From assembly GCA_013289445.1 (NCBI GenBank), contig JABCZZ010000012.1:1-41237 (forward strand): a stretch of DNA of 41,237 nt, read 5' to 3'. Below the pieces are notes generated by a model that was not told where the DNA came from, did no database searches, and worked only from the letters and a program-made list of their open reading frames with translations. The position numbers and the translations under genes are program-made. The stretch is from Alphaproteobacteria bacterium. Lineage in GTDB: Bacteria > Pseudomonadota > Alphaproteobacteria > Rickettsiales > JABCZZ01. Positions 25,522-31,248 of the stretch are shown here, in pieces; positions within the stretch are counted from its first letter, which is position 1, and each line of letters starts with the position of its first letter.

Positions 25522-26934
25522 TTACTTGGCAGTGCTGCGCACATATACCACGGCCGTAGTGTCGCCGTAGAGCCGGTGCCAGCCTTCAAGCCTGTCCATC
25601 ACTGCAGTTGCGGGGGCATCGGCAGCAATCATGACCCAGCGTATATCGCGTGTCTTTAACGTCTGCTCAAGACGTTTACGGTCGGGCCGCATCATTTCAA
25701 GATACTCCGTCATAAAAGCATCGCCGTACATATCGATACGACCATCGATAAACGGGCGCACGCCTTTGAAAATCAGATAGGCGCCGAATGCCTGATCATT
25801 GAGCACCGGCATTGCCGCCAGATCCTCAGGCACATGCGCAAAAGCAGACACCGGAGACGTTGGGCCATCAGTGCGCACGATGGGATGAGTAAGGCTAATC
25901 ACGGTCAGCATCGCAACAAGCACGACGAATCCGCCCATAATAGGTAGTTCGTATTTTGCTTTTTGTATTTTAGTACTGGTGGCACCCAGCGCAATGACTA
26001 GAGGCTGGGCCAGCATCAACGCCCCCACTATGCTCGCGAGCATCTGGCAGCGAACATACTGCAATGCCAGATACAGCACGCCGGTGAGCACCAGCAGGCG
26101 TATCGCCGGCAGACGAATGCCGCGCGTGAAGCCGATATAAAGCAATGCTATCAGCGCAAGGTCGATCGGTTGCAGTTTTAAAAAATTCGTCGGCTGCCAT
26201 TCGACCATGGCATGCAGCTGTTTGATATCCATCAGCTGGAGCGGAAATAACAGTCCATGCCAGCCTTGTGGCGTCACGATCGCCGTTGCTACCGCCGCCG
26301 TGCCAAAGATCCCCCAGCGGCACAGCGCCTGCGGCCATTGCGTTTTGGCTGCTATCATTGCTTCAAGCGCAAAGGGGCCGATGAGAGCAAGGCCGAAAAT
26401 AAAACCGCCGTGCAGATTGGCCCATAGCAGCATTACCGGCAGCAGAAAAAACGACGGCGCCTGTCCACGCTCGCGCGCAATAAGCAGCCCGGCAGTCCAG
26501 ATTTCAAGTAAGGGAAGCGCAAGCATGTGCGGACGTGCAAGCAGACTGCCACTAAGACACGCTGCTGCAAGAATCAAAGTGATGGTAGCGGAAAGTGGCG
26601 TTAGCCAACGCGTCAGATATCGTTCCAGCATTCCCAGAGTGAGAGCGGTGCTCAGCCCGAACAGAATCACCACTCCGTTCCAGCTGCCCAGGCGGTAGGC
26701 CAGCGCCATGATAATTTCTGCAAGCCATTCATGCGCCACCCATGGCGCACCGGCAAACGTGTAGGAAAACGGATCCGTACGGGGAATCACGCCATGGTCA
26801 AGTATCCACTGCCCTGCCGCAATATGAAAATAGGTATCGCCGTCGTTCAATACTTGCGGGACAAACAGAAAGACTGCGTACCCAATCAGGGCCGCAAAGC
26901 ACCACACCGGACAGAAACGTTGTGCATGTGTCAT
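25522..26934 (-). CDS. Polytopic membrane protein, GT-C glycosyltransferase-like
   Basis: 470 residues with about 10-11 hydrophobic segments up to residue 350 and a soluble C-terminal domain. In the first periplasmic loop it has NDGDTYFHIAAGQWILDHG (D31 and D33), followed by PRTDPFSYTF and PWVAHEWLAE. An acidic motif in the first loop is what GT-C glycosyltransferases use, but no close named family is recognised. The C-terminal part has FGAYLIFKG and PFIDGRIDMYGD, seen in a widespread uncharacterised family. It ends a three-gene minus-strand run with DUF1223 and a glutamine amidotransferase; 11 nt separate it from the upstream DUF1223 gene. Function is therefore only a class-level guess. Confidence 0.75.
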   Translation of the reverse strand: MTHAQRFCPVWCFAALIGYAVFLFVPQVLNDGDTYFHIAAGQWILDHGVIPRTDPFSYTFAGAPWVAHEWLAEIIMALAYRLGSWNGVVILFGLSTALTLGMLERYLTRWLTPLSATITLILAAACLSGSLLARPHMLALPLLEIWTAGLLIARERGQAPSFFLLPVMLLWANLHGGFIFGLALIGPFALEAMIAAKTQWPQALCRWGIFGTAAVATAIVTPQGWHGLLFPLQLMDIKQLHAMVEWQPTNFLKLQPIDLALIALLYIGFTRGIRLPAIRLLVLTGVLYLALQYVRCQMLASIVGALMLAQPLVIALGATSTKIQKAKYELPIMGGFVVLVAMLTVISLTHPIVRTDGPTSPVSAFAHVPEDLAAMPVLNDQAFGAYLIFKGVRPFIDGRIDMYGDAFMTEYLEMMRPDRKRLEQTLKTRDIRWVMIAADAPATAVMDRLEGWHRLYGDTTAVVYVRSTAK

Positions 26935-26945
26935 GCTGAATCCGA

Positions 26946-27668
26946 CTAAAGATAATCCCTGCCGGGCTTGATATATACCGCTGCGCCGATGACATGGCCT
27001 TCGGGACCTTCCTGCAGGAGTATCGCCACTCCGTCTTCGGGAAATGTCAGCGGCAGCATGTAGCGGTTTTCCTTGTCGGTGGTAAGCGGCATGGCCACCA
27101 GGCGCGCCACATTGTTAAAACTGCTCAGCGTCGCTCCCTGATTTTCTCCCGCCAGTACCGGGGTTACGGCTCCGCGGTTGAAATGCACCTCCCAGGCGAC
27201 GGCGCCATTGGGAATGGAACTTTTGCTGCCGGCATTAATGGCAATCGTGAGATTCTGCCCGGTGCCATCGGGCGCAATACTGACGGGAATTTCGGTCACT
27301 TTGTTTTTGGCCTTGGCAAGCGCATCATTCAGCTTGGCCTGGTCAGCGCCAGCCACCGAATAGGTGCCGTCGACGATCATTTGCGGCGTGAATACCGAGC
27401 TTTCGCCAAGCATCTGCTCATAGGCCGTCTGACGCCTTGTATTTTCTTCAGACGCAAACGGATCCTTCCAACCCATATAGTCCCAGTAATGCACATGAAA
27501 CGACAAGGGCAATATCGAAGGATCTACCGCAAGCTCGTTGATCATCGCATCCGCAGCGGGACAGGCCGAGCAACCCTGTGAGGTATAAAGCTCAATCACC
27601 GTCGGGCGGGCAAGTGCCGTCTGCGGAAATAACATTGCCGTAACTGCCATCGCATAACGTATTCTCAT
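26946..27668 (-). CDS. DUF1223 thioredoxin-like secreted protein
   Basis: 240 residues from the ATG at 27668, which overlaps the stop of the upstream gene (TAATG). A start 12 nt earlier is also possible. A Sec signal peptide ends near QTALA-RP. The mature protein opens with VIELYTSQGCSACPAAD, a CxxC thioredoxin-like motif, followed by HVHYWDYMGWKDPFAS, both diagnostic of DUF1223. The function of the family is unknown; a periplasmic redox role is inferred from CSAC. Confidence 0.88.
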   Translation of the reverse strand: MRIRYAMAVTAMLFPQTALARPTVIELYTSQGCSACPAADAMINELAVDPSILPLSFHVHYWDYMGWKDPFASEENTRRQTAYEQMLGESSVFTPQMIVDGTYSVAGADQAKLNDALAKAKNKVTEIPVSIAPDGTGQNLTIAINAGSKSSIPNGAVAWEVHFNRGAVTPVLAGENQGATLSSFNNVARLVAMPLTTDKENRYMLPLTFPEDGVAILLQEGPEGHVIGAAVYIKPGRDYL

Positions 27669-28384
27669 TAAGGCCTGCATGCGCTCACAAACGCTTTGAA
27701 GATTTTGGTGTCAGCCGAAGTGATATGATACTCCGGATGCCATTCGACACCCAGACAAAACGGATGTCCGGGATATTCAATGCCTTCGATGACGCCGTCG
27801 GGTGCCATAGCATTGATCACCACACCGGGCCCTGTCGTTGCGACCGCTTGATGATGAGCGCTATTAACGGCAATTTCTTTCTTGCCTGTGATACGCGCAA
27901 GCAAAGTGCCCTCTTTAATACGCACCGTATGTCCGGCTTGCGTGCGCGGATTTTTCTGTTCGTGCTCGAGCGCGTTCTTGACGCTGTCGGGAATATGCTG
28001 AATCAGCGTGCCACCCAGCACTACATTGAGCAGTTGCTCGCCGCCGCAAATGCCTAAAATCGGTTTTTTGCGCTCCAGCGCGCCGCGGAGGATCGCTTGT
28101 TCAAATGCCGTGCGCCGCTCTTTGGTCGTCACTGTTTTATGGACATTGGCGGCGCCGTAAAGTTCCGGCGGCACATCAAACGCTCCCCCGGTCACCACCA
28201 GTGCATCAATCAAATCGAGATACTGCTGCGCCATAGCGGGCTCATGCGGCAAGGCGATGGCAAGGGCCCCCTGCGCACTGACCGAGCCCATATAATTCTC
28301 GCGCAGCGCATACCAAGGCAATTTGGAATACGTAGCGGTAGTTTCATAATCGAGGGTAAATCCGATAACGGGCGGGGAAGACAT
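27668..28384 (-). CDS. Class I glutamine amidotransferase-like hydrolase (PuuD/C26 family)
   Basis: 238 residues. The class I amidotransferase triad is visible: the nucleophile Cys in ILGICGGEQLLNV, and His-Glu in LGVEWHPEY. The early VVTGGAFDVPPELYG and VNSAHHQAV match the gamma-glutamyl-GABA hydrolase (PuuD) family, which removes glutamate from gamma-glutamyl compounds in polyamine breakdown. No other puu genes are near, so the substrate is open. The stop overlaps the DUF1223 start. Upstream lies a perfect TTAA-N7-TTAA box shared with the divergent gene 28461-29090. Confidence 0.9.
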   Translation of the reverse strand: MSSPPVIGFTLDYETTATYSKLPWYALRENYMGSVSAQGALAIALPHEPAMAQQYLDLIDALVVTGGAFDVPPELYGAANVHKTVTTKERRTAFEQAILRGALERKKPILGICGGEQLLNVVLGGTLIQHIPDSVKNALEHEQKNPRTQAGHTVRIKEGTLLARITGKKEIAVNSAHHQAVATTGPGVVINAMAPDGVIEGIEYPGHPFCLGVEWHPEYHITSADTKIFKAFVSACRP

Positions 28385-28405
28385 GGCTCTACGTTAGGCG
28401 CAGTG

Positions 28406-28454
28406 GATAATTTTGTAAAATATTAACTTATCTTTAAGCAGCTTTCGTTAAAAA
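28406..28454. promoter_or_regulatory. Perfect TTAA-N7-TTAA (CtrA-type) box between divergent genes
   Basis: TTAA at 28423-28426 and TTAA at 28434-28437 are separated by exactly 7 nt, the CtrA consensus. Towards the plus strand a -10-like TAAAAA lies at 28449-28454, 10 nt after TTAAG, the same spacing as in the other orphan-gene promoters. Towards the minus strand ATTATC at 28411-28406 sits at the mirror distance. The box can thus serve both genes. Confidence 0.55.
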
Positions 28455-28460
28455 TAGAGG

Positions 28461-29090
28461 ATGTATTTCACCCGCTATGAGCCCAAAGCGTCCAAGGATC
28501 CCAAGCCCTTTGAAGGCGTGATGTTGATTGAACTGCCGGCGCAGATCAAAAGTCATCCCGAACATCAGGAGGTTGCCTTGTTGTTTGACACGGCGCTCAC
28601 GTCCGTCATGACAAAATTTCTTTTCGGCGAGTATTTCGAGTATTTCGGCGAACGCGGTATTTTGATTGAACCCATACAGGCACGCACGTCCGAAATCGTC
28701 AAAGACGGGAAAAAAATCTCCCAATCTTGCGACGGCTTCAAAATCAGCACAAATGCAGGCATCGCTTTATTCCGCGAAGGCGGCGGCAAAGTCATTGTGC
28801 CAGAATTATTCAGCCACACGACATTCAAAAGAATCCCCAGAGAAGATACGGTCGAGCTCCCGTTACACACGCCGCAAAGCACCGAAGGCATCCGCGAAGA
28901 ACTGTTTCGCGATTTGTCGGGAAAATTCGAGCGTCTGGGCATCAATTTTACCGAACGTAGCGGCCATATGGTCGTTGATGGGGCGCCAAATCTTGCGGCG
29001 CTCGCGCTTGCCGGCGCAACGTTTACCGGGTCTTCCGAATATATTAAGCATGCTGGATACCTGACGCGCGAGCCGTACCTAGCCCTTTGA
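28461..29090 (+). CDS. Orphan soluble protein, possibly leaderless
   Basis: 209 residues, not recognised. No signal peptide or membrane segment; mixed alpha/beta with a conserved-looking GRPN-like C-terminal part (MVVDGAPNLAALALAGATF). The ATG at 28461 abuts AGAGG with no spacer, and the predicted transcription start falls on or next to it, so translation could be leaderless. An alternative start at 28521 has GAAGG 4 nt upstream. It converges with the OspF/SpvC-like gene and overlaps it by 12 nt; both have TTAA-type promoters. No function assigned. Confidence 0.7.
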   Translation: MYFTRYEPKASKDPKPFEGVMLIELPAQIKSHPEHQEVALLFDTALTSVMTKFLFGEYFEYFGERGILIEPIQARTSEIVKDGKKISQSCDGFKISTNAGIALFREGGGKVIVPELFSHTTFKRIPREDTVELPLHTPQSTEGIREELFRDLSGKFERLGINFTERSGHMVVDGAPNLAALALAGATFTGSSEYIKHAGYLTREPYLAL

Positions 29091-29729
29091 TAGGCTTTCG
29101 CCACCGCCCATCCAACGGCGCTGGACTATGCGCACATCGGCAAATAGGTCTGGTCTTTCGTAAATATTGGGCTGCATCTGCGGTGCAAATCGCTGACGGT
29201 CTTTTGCGCGTATGTAATGACCTTGAGGGTCCATATCATTGACATAGGAAAGATAACGACTGCCTTGAAGGCGCTTATCGCCTTTGATTTCCACCGAGGG
29301 CCGGCAGCTTGTGGCAAGCGTATCTTCGATGGATTGTAACAACGATTGATAATCTACTTTAGCATCTTTGGTGTCATACAGCACGATGGCTTTGCCATGC
29401 TGTGGACTTTCGGGTTTGTGGCTTAATTCTTCCAGCCAATCAGGCGAAGCTACTTTGATGATTTCCATGCCGGCGTTGATGGCCAAAGGCGCAATCCGCG
29501 CCCAGGCCTTGGTCACGTCGTCTCTTGCCACCGAAATATGCACCTTCCATCCCGTGCGCTCGTAATGGTTACCACCTGGGTCGGCGGGGTCGGTTTTTTC
29601 AATGTAATAATAATCGTTAGGCTTGGCACGTGCCCGAAAAAACCCCTTTTCACAGAGTTCAGTGGCGATTTTATGATCGGTAAAATCGGTCTGTTGCAGA
29701 CGCTGATAATCGAGCAAATTTTTGAGCAT
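29079..29729 (-). CDS. OspF/SpvC-like (phosphothreonine lyase fold) protein, tentative
   Basis: 216 residues from the ATG at 29729; an ATG at 29774 would add 15 residues but lies upstream of the predicted -10. The middle reads GWKVHISVARDDVTKAW, close to the KxHISxAR motif of the OspF/SpvC/HopAI1 effectors, where the Lys and His are catalytic. About 28 residues later IIKVAS gives K92, in the place of the general-base lysine of SpvC. HGKAIVLY and then RYLSYVND follow in the same order as in OspF. The phosphate-binding Arg expected between K92 and Y118 is not obvious (H104 or K105 may stand in). The same fold also forms the lyase domain of class III/IV lanthipeptide synthetases. No signal peptide; function is inference only. 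Confidence 0.5.
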   Translation of the reverse strand: MLKNLLDYQRLQQTDFTDHKIATELCEKGFFRARAKPNDYYYIEKTDPADPGGNHYERTGWKVHISVARDDVTKAWARIAPLAINAGMEIIKVASPDWLEELSHKPESPQHGKAIVLYDTKDAKVDYQSLLQSIEDTLATSCRPSVEIKGDKRLQGSRYLSYVNDMDPQGHYIRAKDRQRFAPQMQPNIYERPDLFADVRIVQRRWMGGGESLSKG

Positions 29730-29736
29730 TCTGTAG

Positions 29737-29769
29737 AGGATAGCACAGGGCATGTTAACATATCGTAAA
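29737..29769 (-). promoter_or_regulatory. CtrA-like box and -10 of the OspF/SpvC-like gene
   Basis: Minus strand: TTTA (29769-29766), 7 nt, TTAAC (29758-29754), 11 nt ending in TGTGC, TATCCT (29742-29737). The predicted transcription start falls at about 29730, next to the ATG at 29729, implying a leaderless mRNA. Confidence 0.5.
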
Positions 29770-29773
29770 TACA

Positions 29774-29801
29774 TTGCATTTAGGCCTCAATCTGCTAGGT
29801 T
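29774..29801 (+). promoter_or_regulatory. Possible promoter of efp-suhB
   Basis: TTGCAT (29774-29779), 16 bp, TAGGTT (29796-29801), about 40 nt upstream of the efp ATG. The -10 is weak. Confidence 0.35.
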
Positions 29802-29840
29802 CCGCGCCGAAAAAACGTAATTCTTAGAAGGTAATACGCT

Positions 29841-30404
29841 ATGAAGATCGACGGCTCCGCCATCCGCCCGGGAATGGTACTTGAATATAACGGCAAACTG
29901 GTCCTGGTCAGCAATATCAAGATCGGCACGCCCGGCAACCTGCGCTCTTTCAATCAGGTCGAAATGAAAGACATCAAAACCGGCACGAAAACCAATTACC
30001 GTTTCAGCTCGGACGAGAAAGTCGAACGCGTCCAGCTCGATCAAAAACAATATCAGTATCTCTACGATGAAGGCGAAATGCTGGTGTTCATGGACAACGA
30101 GAATTATGAACAGATCCACATGAACAAGGAACTGGTCGGCGACGCCATCAAATTTCTTCAGGAAAATATGAATGTGACGATCGAATCCTATGAGGGCGAA
30201 GCGTTAAGTGTGGCGCTTCCGGGATCGGTGATTATGGAGATTGTCGAGACCGAACCGGTGGTGCGCGGACAAACCGCCGCTTCCTCCTATAAGCCGGCAA
30301 TGCTCTCCAACGGCGTGCGCGTGATGGTGCCGCCGTTTATTGAATCGGGCACACGCATCGTCGTCAACACCGCAGATGCGAGCTACGTCGAACGGGCGAA
30401 ATAA
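29841..30404 (+). CDS. efp: Elongation factor P with unusual tip loop
   Basis: 187 residues, all three EF-P domains: KOW-like 1-65, OB domain II, and OB domain III with the C-terminal signature SGTRIVVNTADASYVERAK. EF-P rescues ribosomes stalled on polyproline, which is relevant because a roughly 1000-residue proline-rich protein is encoded just downstream. The tip loop reads TPGNLRSFNQVEM, where most EF-Ps have PGKGxAF: the usual Lys34 is Asn33 and an Arg sits two residues later. AGAAGG lies about 8-9 nt upstream. suhB overlaps its stop in TAATG. Confidence 0.97.
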   Translation: MKIDGSAIRPGMVLEYNGKLVLVSNIKIGTPGNLRSFNQVEMKDIKTGTKTNYRFSSDEKVERVQLDQKQYQYLYDEGEMLVFMDNENYEQIHMNKELVGDAIKFLQENMNVTIESYEGEALSVALPGSVIMEIVETEPVVRGQTAASSYKPAMLSNGVRVMVPPFIESGTRIVVNTADASYVERAK

Positions 30405-31183
30405 TGAAACGCTCCGCCCTCCTTAACGTGATGACCGCCGCCGCCACCAAGGCCGGCAAGGCGATTCTGCGCGATTTCGGAGAGCTTGGCAAACTGCAGG
30501 TGTCACGCAAAGGCATTTCGGATTTTGCCACCAATGCCGACCGCCGCGCAGAAAAAATTCTGCATACCGAACTTGCCAAAGCACGGCCCGGCTATAGTTT
30601 CCTGATGGAAGAAAGCGGCGACGTGCCGGGAGACGATGCAACCCAGCGTTTTGTGATTGATCCCATTGACGGTACCAGCAACTTTATCCATGCCGTGCCC
30701 TATTTCTGCGTTGCCATTGCTTACGAGAAAAAAATCGCCAACGGATCGTTTGAGACACAAGCGGGCGTGATTTACGATCCCATCACTAATGAAATGTTTG
30801 AAGCGGAACTTTATCAGGGCGCGGCCGTGAACGGTCAACGCCTGATGGTGTCGGGGCGTTCCGAAATTGATGCCTGCATGCTCGCCACCTTCAATCCCTC
30901 ATCTGATCTTTATGCGCTGCGGGTACATAAAGCCTTGGGCGCACACCCTCTTATTCACCGCGTTACCGGTTCGACAGCCCTCGATTTGGCCTATGTCGCC
31001 GCCGGACGTTACGATGCTGCCTGCTATGTGTCTTTTAAGCACTGGGATATTGCCGCAGGCAGGCTATTAGTGCGTGAAGCTGGCGGTAGCATTACCGAAC
31101 GCATGGAGGGCGATAAGAAACTGTTGCTCGTTTCCAACACCCATATCCACAGCAAACTGGCTTCTTGCCTTGCTGCTGCCTAA
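30404..31183 (+). CDS. suhB: Inositol-1-monophosphatase family protein (SuhB-like)
   Basis: 259 residues with all metal-binding motifs of the family: LMEESG, VIDPIDGTSNFIHAVPYF, and HWDIAAGRLLVREAGG. Dephosphorylates inositol monophosphate and related substrates with Mg2+. In E. coli SuhB also joins rRNA antitermination complexes; whether that holds here is not shown. The start codon overlaps the efp stop (TAATG), so the two are translationally coupled; this efp-suhB order is common in alphaproteobacteria. Confidence 0.95.
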   Translation: MKRSALLNVMTAAATKAGKAILRDFGELGKLQVSRKGISDFATNADRRAEKILHTELAKARPGYSFLMEESGDVPGDDATQRFVIDPIDGTSNFIHAVPYFCVAIAYEKKIANGSFETQAGVIYDPITNEMFEAELYQGAAVNGQRLMVSGRSEIDACMLATFNPSSDLYALRVHKALGAHPLIHRVTGSTALDLAYVAAGRYDAACYVSFKHWDIAAGRLLVREAGGSITERMEGDKKLLLVSNTHIHSKLASCLAAA

Positions 31184-31194
31184 CGATTTCCTTC

Positions 31195-31223
31195 TTGATA
31201 TTCATCACTGCGGCTCTTAGATT
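31195..31223 (+). promoter_or_regulatory. Predicted sigma-70 promoter of the proline-rich protein gene
   Basis: TTGATA (31195-31200), 17 bp, TAGATT (31218-31223), in the 65-nt gap after suhB. Predicted start near 31230, 19 nt before the ATG. Confidence 0.6.
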
Positions 31224-31248
31224 CAAGTCTCCAAACAGGGACTTATCG

